Shown here one piece after another: positions 25,386 through 34,569 of a stretch of DNA of 64,000 bases. Origin of the DNA: Pseudoflavonifractor sp. Marseille-P3106 (lineage in GTDB: Bacteria; Bacillota; Clostridia; Oscillospirales; Oscillospiraceae). The notes beneath the pieces are model-generated. The model was not told the origin of the DNA. It ran no database searches and saw nothing but the letters and a program-made list of their open reading frames with translations. Each line of letters opens with the position of its first letter. Within the stretch, counting starts at the first letter, position 1. The stretch spans positions 558,001 to 622,000 of the forward strand of contig LT827126.1 of NCBI GenBank assembly GCA_900169975.1, in the 5' to 3' direction. The position numbers and the translations under genes are program-made.

Positions 25386-26432
25386 TCAAAGTTCTGCGAT
25401 CAGGGCAAACAGCTCGTCCACCAGCCGCTCCTGGGGAACTTTTTTCACGATCTCTCCCTTTCGGAAGAGCAGCCCCTCCCCCACGCCGCCGGCGATCCCC
25501 ACATCGGCGGCGGCGGCCTCGCCGGGGCCGTTCACCGCGCAGCCCATCACCGCCACGGTGATGGGCTTGTCCACGCGCTTGAGCCGCTCCTCCACTTCCC
25601 CAACCAGGGCGATGAGATCCACCCGGGTCCGGCCGCAGGTGGGACAGGAGATGAGCTCCGGCCCCTCCCGCCGCACGCCGGCGGCCTTCAGGATCTCCCG
25701 GGCGGCACGGACCTCCTCCACCGGGTCGGCGGAGAGGGAGACCCGCATGGTGTCCCCGATGCCCAGAGCCAGCAGCCCGCCGATGCCCACCGCGGACTTC
25801 AGGGTACCCATGCGAAGGGTCCCCGTCTCAGTGACCCCAATATGTAAAGGATAATCACTTTTCGTACTCATCAGCTGATAGGCCCGCATAGTTACGGGCA
25901 CGGAGGAGGATTTCAACGAGACGCAGATGTCCCGAAACCCGCAGTCCTCCAGCAGCTTGATATGTCCAAAGGCGCTCTCCACCAGGGCTTCCGGCGTCAC
26001 GCCCCCGAATCTGGCCAGCAGGGGCTTCTCCAGAGAGCCCCCGTTGACGCCGATTCGGATTGGAAGTCTTTTCGCTTTACAGGCATCCGCCACAGCGGCC
26101 ACCCGATCCGGTCCGCCGATGTTGCCGGGGTTGATCCGCACCGCGTCACAGCCCTGCCGGACGCACTCCAGCGCCAGTCTGTAGTCGAAGTGGATGTCTA
26201 CCACCAGCGGGATGGAGATGGCGGCACGGATGGCCCCCACCGCCTCGGCTGCCCTCTGATCGGGGACGGCCACCCGGATGATCTCGCATCCGGCCTCTTC
26301 CAGGCGCCTGATCTGGGCCACGGTGGCCTCCACGTCGTGGGTGGGGGTGTTGGTCATGGACTGGATGGTGACCGGAGCGCCGCCCCCCACCGCCACGCCG
26401 CCCACATGGATCTGTCGTGTCAAGTCCGTCAC
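25386..26432 (-). CDS. ispG: 4-hydroxy-3-methylbut-2-enyl diphosphate synthase (flavodoxin)
   Basis: Iron-sulfur enzyme of the MEP isoprenoid pathway that reduces MEcPP to HMBPP. Its 348 residues include VQSMTNT-like TIQSMTNTPTHD near the N-terminus, and the 4Fe-4S cysteines in SCPTCGRT and MGCAVNGPGEA. The GTG start at 26430-26432 overlaps the rseP stop as GTGA, which implies coupled translation; the frame is open further upstream but that part overlaps rseP. The window also encodes dxr, ispD, ispF and ispH, so most of the pathway is here. Confidence 0.95.
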   Translation of the reverse strand: MTDLTRQIHVGGVAVGGGAPVTIQSMTNTPTHDVEATVAQIRRLEEAGCEIIRVAVPDQRAAEAVGAIRAAISIPLVVDIHFDYRLALECVRQGCDAVRINPGNIGGPDRVAAVADACKAKRLPIRIGVNGGSLEKPLLARFGGVTPEALVESAFGHIKLLEDCGFRDICVSLKSSSVPVTMRAYQLMSTKSDYPLHIGVTETGTLRMGTLKSAVGIGGLLALGIGDTMRVSLSADPVEEVRAAREILKAAGVRREGPELISCPTCGRTRVDLIALVGEVEERLKRVDKPITVAVMGCAVNGPGEAAAADVGIAGGVGEGLLFRKGEIVKKVPQERLVDELFALIAEL

Positions 26433-27523
26433 ACTCCAAACTTTTTGAGAATATCGCTGACCGTCACCGCCGCCATCAGCAGCATGAGGCAGATGAATCC
26501 GACGGTGCTCACCGCGCTCTGGTACTTGGGATCCAGCTTCTTCCGGGTCAGGCCGGTATAGACGCCGTTCACCGCCATGAAAAGGATCTGCCCCCCGTCC
26601 AAGGCGGGGATGGGCAGCAGGTTCATCACCGAGAGGTTGATGGAAATAAAGGACACCAGACTCAGAATATTCACCAGCGCTCCCAAAAACGCGGAGGTGC
26701 CCGCCGCCTCGGCTGCCTCGGCCCCCTCGGCCCCCACCTGTCCCACCATGTCGATGATGCCCAGAGGGCCGGACATATCCCGCAGGCCCACAGACCCCGA
26801 GATCAGATCGCCCAGGCTGTACCATACCATACGGATGTAGTCCACCGACTGGAACCAGGCATTTTTCAGCTTGACGCCCAGAGTGGCCCGCTCAGTCTCG
26901 GAGAGGGTGATCCCCAGCATAAATTGGGACTCCCCGGTGGTCTCATTTGTATAGGGGGTCAGCTTCACATCCCGGTTGCGGTATCGAACCCCGTCCCGCT
27001 CCACCAGCAGATCCACACTGTCCCCCTTCACCCGACTGAGAAAGAAGGACACGTCCTGCTGGAGATAGACAGGGTGGCCGTCCACGGCCAGGATCCGATC
27101 TCCCGGCTGAAGTGCGGAGCCGTAGGCATAAGCGTCCTCTCGAACAGTTGAAATCACCGGCGTATAAAAGTCCGTTGCCTGAGAAAAGAGGCAGAGAATG
27201 ATGACAAAGCCGGTGAGAAAATTCATAAACACACCCGCCAGCAAAATGACCAGCCGCTGGGGCCAGGGCCGGTTGGGAAAGGCTCTGGGATCTCCGGACT
27301 CGCCCTCCTCCTCCCCCTCCATGGCGCAGAACCCGCCGATGGGAAAGAGGCGGAAGGAGTAGTCGGTCTCCCCCTTCTTCCTGTGGACGATCTGGGGGCC
27401 CATACCGATGGAGAATTCGTTCACCTTCACCCCGCACAGCTTGGCGGCGGCAAAGTGGCCGAACTCGTGCAGGGCTATGAGGATGCCGAACATGAGGATT
27501 GCAATCAGAATATAAAGTACCAA
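26429..27523 (-). CDS. rseP: RIP metalloprotease RseP (site-2 protease)
   Basis: Membrane zinc protease that cuts substrates such as anti-sigma factors inside the membrane. HEFGH lies in the first transmembrane helix, a PDZ domain (LQPGDRILAVDGHPV) in the middle, and LPIPALDGGQILF holds the conserved Asp near the C-terminus. The start I prefer is the TTG at 27521-27523, 7 bases after GGAGG, giving 364 residues; the ATG at 27538 is followed directly by that same GGAGG as its codons, so it is unlikely. It lies between dxr and ispG, the normal order. Confidence 0.93.
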   Translation of the reverse strand: MVLYILIAILMFGILIALHEFGHFAAAKLCGVKVNEFSIGMGPQIVHRKKGETDYSFRLFPIGGFCAMEGEEEGESGDPRAFPNRPWPQRLVILLAGVFMNFLTGFVIILCLFSQATDFYTPVISTVREDAYAYGSALQPGDRILAVDGHPVYLQQDVSFFLSRVKGDSVDLLVERDGVRYRNRDVKLTPYTNETTGESQFMLGITLSETERATLGVKLKNAWFQSVDYIRMVWYSLGDLISGSVGLRDMSGPLGIIDMVGQVGAEGAEAAEAAGTSAFLGALVNILSLVSFISINLSVMNLLPIPALDGGQILFMAVNGVYTGLTRKKLDPKYQSAVSTVGFICLMLLMAAVTVSDILKKFGV

Positions 27524-27572
27524 AGGTCGTACCTCCATACGCAGGGCGTCAGGGAACAGGGCCGCCGCAGAG

Positions 27573-28709
27573 TTACCCCCCCGCCGCTCTTCGGGCGGCG
27601 GCGTCGGCCGCCAGGATCTCGTCCAGGGTGGGACTCTGGACCGCGGGTACCGCATCCATAGCCCGCGCCACCCGCCGGACGATCTCCCCAAAGCCGATCT
27701 TCCCCGCCAAAAAGTCCCCCACGGCCGCCTCGTTGGCGCCGCTGAGGATGGCGGTGGCGGTACCTCCTGTCCGGGCGGCTGCCTTGGCCAGCGCCAGGCA
27801 GGGGAAATTTTCTTCGTCGGGGGGTGCGAACGTAAGGGGCGGGCAGTTCAGCAGGTCCAGGGGCGCGGCGGGGCCGCAGGTCCGCTCCGGCCAGGTGAGC
27901 GCGTACTGGATGGGCAGGCGCATGTCCGCCGAACCCAGCTGCGCGAGGATGGCATTATCACAGTATTCCACCAAAGAGTGAATGATACTCTCCCGGTGGA
28001 TCACCACCGAAATTTTTTCCAGCGGCATCTCGTAAAGGCGCATGGCCTCAATGACCTCCAGGCCCTTGTTCATCATGGTGGCCGAGTCCACGGTGATCTT
28101 GGCTCCCATGGACCAGTTGGGATGCCGGAGGGCCTGTTCCACCGTCACCCCCTCCAGCTCCTCCCGCTTTTTCCCGAAAAAGGGGCCGCCGGAAGCGGTG
28201 AGGATGAGCCTCCGGATCTCTCCCCGGTCCCGACAGCCTTGAAGGCATTGGAAGATGGCGGAGTGTTCCGAGTCCACGGGCACCACCTCCCCGCCGCAGC
28301 GGCGGGCCGTCTCCATCACCAGCTCCCCGGCGCACACCAGGGTCTCCTTGTTGGCCAGCGCCACCCGCCGCCCCAGTTCCAGGGCTGCCAGCGTGGGGCG
28401 AAGCCCCACCATGCCCATCACGGCGGTGAGCACCACGTCGGTGCCGTCCAGAGCGGCGGCCTCCAAAAGTCCCTCCATCCCTCCGGCCACCCGAATACCG
28501 GTATCAGCCAGCCGGAGCTTCAGTTCCCCGGCGGCCGCCGGGTCCATGCACACCGCCAGCCGGGGGCGGAATTTTCGGCACTGCGCCTCCAGCAGCTCCA
28601 CACTGCGGTTGGCAGTAAGGGCCGTGACGGTGAGGCCAAGGGTCTCCGCCACCTCCAGGGACTGCCGCCCAATAGAGCCGGTGGAGCCCAGCAACGCGAT
28701 CGTTTTCAT
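27573..28709 (-). CDS. dxr: 1-deoxy-D-xylulose 5-phosphate reductoisomerase
   Basis: Second enzyme of the MEP pathway, converting DXP to MEP with NADPH. The 378 residues show the NADPH loop GSTGSIG (8-14), NKET (120-123), the metal-binding DSEHS (146-150) and the C-terminal four-helix part. It is three bases from cdsA upstream; rseP follows 49 bases on. Confidence 0.97.
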   Translation of the reverse strand: MKTIALLGSTGSIGRQSLEVAETLGLTVTALTANRSVELLEAQCRKFRPRLAVCMDPAAAGELKLRLADTGIRVAGGMEGLLEAAALDGTDVVLTAVMGMVGLRPTLAALELGRRVALANKETLVCAGELVMETARRCGGEVVPVDSEHSAIFQCLQGCRDRGEIRRLILTASGGPFFGKKREELEGVTVEQALRHPNWSMGAKITVDSATMMNKGLEVIEAMRLYEMPLEKISVVIHRESIIHSLVEYCDNAILAQLGSADMRLPIQYALTWPERTCGPAAPLDLLNCPPLTFAPPDEENFPCLALAKAAARTGGTATAILSGANEAAVGDFLAGKIGFGEIVRRVARAMDAVPAVQSPTLDEILAADAAARRAAGG

Positions 28710-28712
28710 CTC

Positions 28713-29528
28713 TTATTTCACCACCGGAAGAAGATGGATGAGCAGTTCAATGAGGGGCGCGCAGAAGATCACGCTGTCGAACCGGTCGAGGATCCCGCCG
28801 TGTCCGGGCAAGATGTTGCCGAAGTCCTTGATGCCGTATTCCCGCTTGATGTAGGAAAAAGACAGATCCCCCAGCTGGGACAGCACGCTCCCCAGAACAC
28901 CGTAAACGATGAGGACGGAGAATCGGAGCCCTTCCAGGTGAAACAGTCCCCGGGCTACCAGGCCGTAAATCATCATACCCAATACTGCGCCTGCCAGGCC
29001 GCCGACGGCACCCTCCACTGTCTTTTTGGGAGAGAGATCCGGGGCCAGCTTGTGCCGGCCGAAGAGCATTCCGGCAAACAGGGCGCAGGCGTCGCTCATA
29101 AAAGCCGCCACAAAGGGCAGCAGGACATAAAACTCCCACCCCGCCATGTGGCGGATCCGCAGGAACGAGGACAAAAAGAAAGGAATGACTACGGAAAGGA
29201 AGAAGGTTCCCCCCATTTTTTCCAGCCCCACCTGCTTGCGGCTCCCGATGGCCTCACAGAAGAGGAGCACCACGTAGAGAAACAGTCCGCACAGCGCCGG
29301 CAGGGGCCGCCCATCGTAATAGACCCAGAACGGGATCACCGCCGCCAGCAGAATAGAATAGGCGGCGATCCGGGAGTGTTTCAGAAAATTGGTGGCGCAC
29401 AGCGCCTCATAGACGGCGATCCCGGAGAGGATCGCCACGGCGATCGAGAGTGCGATAGGGGGCGCCGCATAGAGCACCAAAAAAATGACGGGAACAAAAA
29501 CCACAGCTACCAGTATCCGCTTGAGCAA
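28713..29528 (-). CDS. cdsA: Phosphatidate cytidylyltransferase
   Basis: Polytopic membrane enzyme making CDP-diacylglycerol from phosphatidate and CTP. About eight hydrophobic segments, with the signature region [13 protein letters not shown] and the C-terminal [12 protein letters not shown]. The true start is the TTG at 29526-29528, one base after the uppS stop and 7 bases after GGAGGG, which gives [10 protein letters not shown], the usual N-terminus, and 271 residues. A longer version reaching 29579 would overlap uppS by 50 bases and adds a non-family N-terminus. Confidence 0.94.
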   Translation of the reverse strand: MLKRILVAVVFVPVIFLVLYAAPPIALSIAVAILSGIAVYEALCATNFLKHSRIAAYSILLAAVIPFWVYYDGRPLPALCGLFLYVVLLFCEAIGSRKQVGLEKMGGTFFLSVVIPFFLSSFLRIRHMAGWEFYVLLPFVAAFMSDACALFAGMLFGRHKLAPDLSPKKTVEGAVGGLAGAVLGMMIYGLVARGLFHLEGLRFSVLIVYGVLGSVLSQLGDLSFSYIKREYGIKDFGNILPGHGGILDRFDSVIFCAPLIELLIHLLPVVK

Positions 29529-29529
29529 G

Positions 29530-30270
29530 TCAAATCCCTCCAAATCGGCGTGAGCGGCTCTGATAGACCGCCAGAGCACGGCGCAGTTCCTCTTTGCTGA
29601 AGTCGGGCCAGTTCACATCAGTGAAGTAAAATTCGGCGTAAGCCGACTGCCACAGCAGGAAGTTGGAGATCCGCACTTCCCCGCCGGGCCGGATGACCAG
29701 GTCGGGATCGGGCACCCCGGCAGACCAGAGGTACCCGGAAAATTGCCCGTCTGTGAGGCTCTCCGGTGCGTCTTTCCCGGCGGCGCAGTCGGCGGCGAAT
29801 GCGCGGGCCGCCCGCAGGAGCTCATCCCGCCCGCCATAGTTGAGGCAGATGTTCACCTGGCAGCCGTCAAACTTGGCCGAGGAGCGCTCCGTCTCCTCGC
29901 AGAGTGTCCGCAGTTCCGGAGTCAGGGGGGTGAGATCTCCGAAAAAGCGGAAGCGGACCTTCTCCTTCTCCATGTCGGAGATGGCCTCCATAAGATATTT
30001 TTTCAGCAGCTTCATAATGGCGGAGACCTCCTCCGCCGGCCGCTTCCAGTTCTCCGTGGAGAAGGCGTAGACGGTCAGATAGGAGATGCCGATCTCCCGG
30101 CAGTAGGTGGCAATCGTGCGGAAGGTCTCCGCCCCTGCGGCATGGCCTGCCGTCCGAGGCAGGCCGCGGCTCTTGGCCCAGCGGCCGTTTCCGTCCATGA
30201 TGATGGCCACATGGCGGGGCAGGTGGCTGAAATCCACCTTCGTCTCTTCTTTTTTCCCAAACAGGGGCAT
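29530..30270 (-). CDS. uppS: Undecaprenyl diphosphate synthase
   Basis: Cis-prenyltransferase that builds the C55 lipid carrier for cell-wall synthesis. MDGNGRWA at 25-32 holds the catalytic Asp26, and the C-terminal [15 protein letters not shown] is characteristic. The ATG at 30268-30270 has GGGAGG 8 bases upstream and gives 246 residues. The gene is followed after one base by cdsA. Confidence 0.96.
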   Translation of the reverse strand: MPLFGKKEETKVDFSHLPRHVAIIMDGNGRWAKSRGLPRTAGHAAGAETFRTIATYCREIGISYLTVYAFSTENWKRPAEEVSAIMKLLKKYLMEAISDMEKEKVRFRFFGDLTPLTPELRTLCEETERSSAKFDGCQVNICLNYGGRDELLRAARAFAADCAAGKDAPESLTDGQFSGYLWSAGVPDPDLVIRPGGEVRISNFLLWQSAYAEFYFTDVNWPDFSKEELRRALAVYQSRSRRFGGI

Positions 30271-30296
30271 TCCCGGAACCTCCCGTTGTGACAGCA

Positions 30297-30334
30297 ACGG
30301 ATTTCCCGCCGGGCTTTACCGGTGGGAAATCCGT
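30297..30334. repeat. Strong stem-loop between frr and uppS
   Basis: ACGGATTTCCC at 30297-30307 pairs with GGGAAATCCGT at 30324-30334, and the loop pairs further through CCGG. No T run follows on the minus strand, so complete termination is unlikely. It may be a partial attenuator or an RNA processing/stability site inside the operon. Confidence 0.55.
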
Positions 30335-30362
30335 CCTTGTCTTTGTGTTGGCTTTGACAGCG

Positions 30363-30917
30363 TTACACCGCCATGAGTTCTTTGTCCTTCTTGGCGGAGA
30401 GATCATCCAGGTGCTTGCAGTACTTGTCGGTCATGTCCTGCAGCTCCTTTTCGCAGTCCTTGCGGTCATCCTCGGTCATGTCGCCCTTCTTCTCGGCGGC
30501 CTTGAGCTTTTCCATGGCGTCCCGGCGGATGTTGCGCACGGCGATCTTGCCGTTCTCAGCGTACTTCTTCACCTGTTTGGTCAATTCCTTGCGGCGCTCC
30601 TCGGTGAGCTGCGGAAAAAGAAGGCGGATGACCTTGCCGTCGTTTTGTGGGTTGATGCCCAGGTCGGAAACCTGGATGGCCTTTTCAATGGCCTTCAGCA
30701 GGGAGCTGTCCCAGGGCTGGATCATCAGGCTGCGGGGATCGGGGGAAGAGATGGCGGCCACCTGGTTGATGGGGGTGGGCGTACCATAGTAGTCCACGGT
30801 GATCTTGTCCAGAACGGCAGCGTTGGCGCGACCTGCCCGCACAGAGGCAAAGTCGCTCATCACCACTTCGATGGTCTTTTGCATCTTGATGTCAAAGTCC
30901 TTGTTAAATTCCTGCAT
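30363..30917 (-). CDS. frr: Ribosome recycling factor
   Basis: Splits post-termination ribosomes together with EF-G. The 184 residues have the typical three-helix bundle sequence, with SVRAGRANAAVLDKI near the N-terminus and the conserved PPLTEERRKEL-like PQLTEERRKELTKQ. It begins one base after the pyrH stop. Order pyrH-frr-uppS-cdsA is universal in Firmicutes; the usual rpsB and tsf genes in front of pyrH are missing here. Confidence 0.97.
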   Translation of the reverse strand: MQEFNKDFDIKMQKTIEVVMSDFASVRAGRANAAVLDKITVDYYGTPTPINQVAAISSPDPRSLMIQPWDSSLLKAIEKAIQVSDLGINPQNDGKVIRLLFPQLTEERRKELTKQVKKYAENGKIAVRNIRRDAMEKLKAAEKKGDMTEDDRKDCEKELQDMTDKYCKHLDDLSAKKDKELMAV

Positions 30918-30918
30918 C

Positions 30919-31641
30919 TTACTTTACCTCCTTAATGACCGTACCGATCCTCTCGCCCATGACCACCCGGTAGATGTTCTTCGGATCTTTGAGGGCAAAG
31001 AGGACCACGGGGATCTTGTTGTCCATGGACAGGGATGTGGCGGTGGAGTCCATCACCTCCAGATGCTGGGCCAGGATCTCATCATAGGTAATGGAGTCGT
31101 ACTTCACCGCGGTGGCGTCTTTCCTGGGATCGGCAGAATAGATGCCGTCGATGTTCTTGGCCAGAAGGATCACATCGGCATCGATCTCGGCGGCCCGGAG
31201 CACCGCGGCGGTATCGGTAGAGAAGAACGGGTTGCCGGTGCCGCAGCCGAAGATGACCACTCTCCCCTTCTCCAGATGCCGGATGGCCCGGGAGCGGATA
31301 TAGGGCTCCGCGATGGCCCGCATCTCAATGGCGGTCTGGACCCGGACCTCGACCCCGTGCTGCTCCAGCACGTCCGCCACGGCCAGACAGTTGAGCGTGG
31401 TGGCCAGCATCCCCATGTGGTCGGCGCGGGTGCGCTCCATCTTGTCGCCGCCGTCCTTGACGCCGCGCCAGAAATTACCACCACCCACAACGATGCCCAC
31501 CTGGACGCCCTCCTCGGTGCACTTCTGAATGACCTTGCACACCTCTCCGATCACATCAAAATCCAGGCCCCGCCCGGCATCGCCGGCCAGAGCCTCGCCG
31601 CTGATCTTCAATAGTACCCGCTTATATTTTGGGTTTGACAT
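30919..31641 (-). CDS. pyrH: UMP kinase
   Basis: Phosphorylates UMP to UDP; bacterial hexameric amino-acid-kinase-fold enzyme. The 240 residues have LLKISGEAL at 10-18, GGGNFWRG and the [13 protein letters not shown] nucleotide-binding segment. GAAGGGG precedes the ATG. The 184-base divergent gap to degV must hold its promoter, but I only find weak candidates such as TATGCA-N17-TAAAAT in an A+T-rich stretch. Confidence 0.97.
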   Translation of the reverse strand: MSNPKYKRVLLKISGEALAGDAGRGLDFDVIGEVCKVIQKCTEEGVQVGIVVGGGNFWRGVKDGGDKMERTRADHMGMLATTLNCLAVADVLEQHGVEVRVQTAIEMRAIAEPYIRSRAIRHLEKGRVVIFGCGTGNPFFSTDTAAVLRAAEIDADVILLAKNIDGIYSADPRKDATAVKYDSITYDEILAQHLEVMDSTATSLSMDNKIPVVLFALKDPKNIYRVVMGERIGTVIKEVK

Positions 31642-31760
31642 GATGACACCCCTTCAGTGGATATAATATTACAAGTTCTATTTTAATATAGTTTTCTATT
31701 TTTGCATAGGGGGGAAGGCGAAGTTTTTACAAAATGTTCGCACCCCGGAAACAACCGGAA

Positions 31761-31789
31761 TTGACTTTTTTAGGCGACAGTTGTAGAAT
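31761..31789 (+). promoter_or_regulatory. Promoter of degV
   Basis: TTGACT, 17 bases, TAGAAT. Transcription would start near 31796. That places the in-frame ATG at 31802 at the very 5' end and supports the ATG at 31826 as start. Confidence 0.7.
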
Positions 31790-31825
31790 TAATCCGTAAA
31801 TATGGGAAAGAAAGGACGCGGAACT

Positions 31826-32668
31826 ATGTCTATCAAAATCACCACCGACAGCACCGCAGATTTGACACCGGAGCTGTTGGAGCGTTACCAGATCGAAGTC
31901 CTTCCGCTGACCATCAACCTGGGAGACAAGGGTTATCGGGACGGGCTGGAGATCTCCCGGGACGATATCTTCCGCCATGTGGACGCCGGAGGAGACCTGC
32001 CCAAGACTTCGGCGGTCAGCGTAGCTGAGTTCCACGACTGCTTCACCCGCCTCTCTCCTCTGCACGAGGCGGTCATCAATGTGGACATCGGGTCCAAGAT
32101 GTCCGCCTGCTATCAAAACGCCTGCATCGCCGCAGAGGAGTTCGACAACGTATACGTCATTGACAGCGGCTCCCTTTCCGCCGGACAGGGTCTGGTGGCC
32201 GTCGCCGGGGCGATTGCCGCAGCTTCGGGCATGGAGCCAAGGGCCGTGGTGGAGTACATGAAAGACTACGCCGCCCGGGTGGAGACCACCTTCACCGTGG
32301 ATCGTCTGGATTACCTCTGCAAGGGCGGGCGCTGCTCCGCCGTGGCGGCCATGGGAGCCAACCTGCTGCGGCTCAAGCCCTGCATCGAGGCAAGGGACGG
32401 AGCCCTGGCAGTGGGAAAAAAGTACCGCGGCTCCTTCACCAAAGCCTTGTGCGACTACGCCCGGGACCGCATCGCCGGCCGGGACGACCTGGATCTCACC
32501 ATGTGCTGTGTGGCCCATCCGGACGCGCCCCGGGAGGCAGTAGAGACGGTCATGGACGAGATTCGCAGTCTGGCCCCCTTCCAGGAGGTGGTGGAGGTGC
32601 GCTGCGGCAGCACCGTGTCCAGCCACTGCGGACCCGCCACAGTGGGCATCATGTTCGCCCACAAATAA
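31826..32668 (+). CDS. DegV family protein (fatty-acid binding)
   Basis: A 280-residue DegV protein. Relatives bind a fatty acid and hand it to fatty-acid kinase for phospholipid synthesis. KITTDSTADL at the N-terminus and the GSLSAGQGL segment line the lipid pocket in this family. AAGGA lies 10 bases before the ATG at 31826; an ATG eight codons earlier lies too near the transcription start. No fakA-like kinase gene is adjacent, so the partner must be elsewhere. Confidence 0.9.
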   Translation: MSIKITTDSTADLTPELLERYQIEVLPLTINLGDKGYRDGLEISRDDIFRHVDAGGDLPKTSAVSVAEFHDCFTRLSPLHEAVINVDIGSKMSACYQNACIAAEEFDNVYVIDSGSLSAGQGLVAVAGAIAAASGMEPRAVVEYMKDYAARVETTFTVDRLDYLCKGGRCSAVAAMGANLLRLKPCIEARDGALAVGKKYRGSFTKALCDYARDRIAGRDDLDLTMCCVAHPDAPREAVETVMDEIRSLAPFQEVVEVRCGSTVSSHCGPATVGIMFAHK

Positions 32669-32680
32669 CGGCAGTTGACG

Positions 32681-32718
32681 AAAGCGCCCGACGGAATTGT
32701 TTCCGTCTGGCGCTTTTC
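32681..32718 (+). terminator. Terminator between degV and the convergent MATE gene
   Basis: Stem AAAGCGCC-GACGGAA with one mismatch, a 4-base loop and TTTTCTTCG behind it on the plus strand. It sits in the 62-base gap between two converging genes and may serve both. Confidence 0.75.
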
Positions 32719-32730
32719 TTCGCTTTGCCG

Positions 32731-34119
32731 TCAGGGGCAGGCAGGCTCGGAGCCGCCCTCCGCGCCCAGCGGATCGATCACATTGCGGATGATGTGGCGG
32801 GTAAACAGGACGCAAAGCGTCACCGAGAAGAGCTCGGAGATGGGGAAGGCAAGCCAAACCAGCTCCACCCGGCCGCTGAAGGAGAGCAGGAAGGCCACGG
32901 GGAGCAGCACCACAAGCTGCCGGATGATGGAGACCACCATGCTCAGCACGCCGTGTCCCAGCGCCTGGAAGGTGGAGCTGGAGACGATGCCGAACCCGGC
33001 GAAGGTGAAGCTGGTGCAGATGATACGCAGCGCGGGCACACCGATGGCGAGCATCTCGTCGGAAGCCTCGAAGAGCCCCAGAAGCTGGGCCGGGAAAATT
33101 TCGGCTGCCGCCAGGCCCGCCAGCATGATGCACACGGCGGTGATGGCGGAGAGCTTCATGGTCTTGAGAATGCGCTCCCGGTTCCGGGCGCCGTAGTTGT
33201 AGGCAATGATGGGCACCATGCCGTTGTTGAGACCGAACACGGGCATAAAGATGAAGCTCTGGAGCTTGAAGTAGACGCTGAACACCGCCGTGGCCGCGTC
33301 GGTGAATCCGATGAGGATCTTGTTCATCCCAAAGACCATCACCGAGCCGATGGAGTTCATCACCATGGTTGGGATACCTACGGCGTAGATCCGGCGGATC
33401 ACGCGGCTTCTGGGCTTGAGATAGTGGAAGGAAAAGGTCAGATCACGATTAAACCTGAGGTTCATGATCACCGACATCACCGCACCGATGATCTGGCCGA
33501 TGACCGTGGCGGCGGCGGCGCCCGCTACCCCCATCTCCGGGAAGGGCCCCAGGCCGAAGATCAGCACCGGGTCCATTACGATGTTGATCACGGCCCCCAC
33601 GCCCTGGGTGGCCATGGTGAGGGCTGTCTTCCCGGTGGACTGGAGCAGGCGATCGAACATGACGCCCATAAACATGCCCACCGAGCAGCCGCAGCAGATG
33701 GTGAGATAAGAGGTCCCCTGCTCTACGATGCCAGGAATGTCGGTCTGGAGCAGAAAGAAGGGCCGGGCCGCTGCCACCCCCGCCGTCATGAAAATGAGGC
33801 AACTGATGACGCTGAGGAAGATCCCGTTTCCGGCGGCCTCGTTGGCCGTCTCGAACTCCTTCTCTCCCAGGCTTCGGGACAGCAGCGCATTGACGCCCAC
33901 GCCAGTGCCCACGCCCACTGCGATCATCAGATTCTGCACCGGAAAGGACATCCCCACCGCGTTGAGGGCATCCTGACTGATCTTAGCCACAAAATAGCTG
34001 TCCACCACGTTGTACAATGCCTGCACCAGCATGGCCAACATCATGGGCACAGACATGTTCCGCAGCAGCTTTCCCACCGGCATGACGCCCATCTTGTTCT
34101 CTCTGATCCGTTCCGACAC
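32731..34119 (-). CDS. MATE family efflux transporter
   Basis: A 462-residue, twelve-helix multidrug and toxic-compound extrusion protein that exchanges cations for drugs or metabolites. Two homologous six-helix halves are evident (SVPMMLAMLVQALYNVVDSY begins the first, GIPTMVMNSIGSVMVFGMNK the second). The GTG at 34117-34119 with AAGGAGG 6 bases upstream is the start; the frame is open to 34233 but that runs across the promoter and hairpin. The substrate is unknown. Its leader has a perfect promoter followed by a terminator-like stem, suggesting conditional expression. Confidence 0.9.
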   Translation of the reverse strand: MSERIRENKMGVMPVGKLLRNMSVPMMLAMLVQALYNVVDSYFVAKISQDALNAVGMSFPVQNLMIAVGVGTGVGVNALLSRSLGEKEFETANEAAGNGIFLSVISCLIFMTAGVAAARPFFLLQTDIPGIVEQGTSYLTICCGCSVGMFMGVMFDRLLQSTGKTALTMATQGVGAVINIVMDPVLIFGLGPFPEMGVAGAAAATVIGQIIGAVMSVIMNLRFNRDLTFSFHYLKPRSRVIRRIYAVGIPTMVMNSIGSVMVFGMNKILIGFTDAATAVFSVYFKLQSFIFMPVFGLNNGMVPIIAYNYGARNRERILKTMKLSAITAVCIMLAGLAAAEIFPAQLLGLFEASDEMLAIGVPALRIICTSFTFAGFGIVSSSTFQALGHGVLSMVVSIIRQLVVLLPVAFLLSFSGRVELVWLAFPISELFSVTLCVLFTRHIIRNVIDPLGAEGGSEPACP

Positions 34120-34165
34120 AGTTGACCTCCTTGTCTCGCCGAAACACACAATTACGGCGTAAAAG

Positions 34166-34189
34166 GGGCCGCAACCAACGTTGCGGCCC
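34166..34189 (-). terminator. Terminator-like hairpin in the MATE leader, behind the his operon
   Basis: GGGCCGCAAC at 34166-34175 pairs perfectly with GTTGCGGCCC at 34180-34189 around a 4-base loop, followed on the minus strand by CTTTTACG. It is the only terminator-like structure after hisE and also lies about 10-32 bases downstream of the MATE transcription start. It could therefore end the his transcript, attenuate the MATE transcript, or both. Confidence 0.75.
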
Positions 34190-34204
34190 GCAATGATTTT
34201 ATTT

Positions 34205-34233
34205 ATTATACAGGAAAAGCCATTTTCTGTCAA
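34205..34233 (-). promoter_or_regulatory. Perfect consensus sigma-A promoter of the MATE gene
   Basis: TTGACA, exactly 17 bases, TATAAT on the minus strand, starting just after the hisE stop. Transcription should begin near 34198, giving a leader of about 80 bases that contains the hairpin at 34166-34189. Confidence 0.85.
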
Positions 34234-34242
34234 GCCCCACCC

Positions 34243-34569
34243 TCAGCTGTCCTTATTCGCGGTGTGGAACTGCTTCAAATTGCCGATCTTTTGGCTCCGC
34301 CGCGCCAACTCATCCTCCACGGCGGACAGGGAAATGTTCTGATCCGCCATCATCACCAGCAGGTGGTAAATAAGATCGGAGATCTCCCCCACCGTCTCGC
34401 TCTCCACGCCGTTTTTGGCGGCGATGATGGTCTCAGCACTCTCTTCCCCCACCTTTTTCAGGATCTTATCCAGTCCCTTTTCAAAGAGATAGCAGGTATA
34501 AGAGCCCTCCTGAGGACTGTTTTTCCGTTCAAGAATGACATTGTAGAGCGTTTGAAATGTATTATCCAT
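34243..34569 (-). CDS. hisE: Phosphoribosyl-ATP diphosphatase
   Basis: Second step of histidine synthesis: removes pyrophosphate from PR-ATP. The 108 residues have the MazG-like all-alpha signature KKVGEESAETIIAAKN and SDLIYHLLVMM. The ATG at 34567-34569 overlaps the end of hisI by 8 bases; longer in-frame versions are inside hisI. hisI and hisE are separate genes here, not fused as in enterobacteria. It is the last gene of the operon. Confidence 0.95.
   Translation of the reverse strand: MDNTFQTLYNVILERKNSPQEGSYTCYLFEKGLDKILKKVGEESAETIIAAKNGVESETVGEISDLIYHLLVMMADQNISLSAVEDELARRSQKIGNLKQFHTANKDS

Noticed and set aside
30297-30334. Stem between frr and uppS as a full terminator
   Set aside because: No T run follows, and frr-uppS co-transcription is the rule; listed as a stem-loop only.
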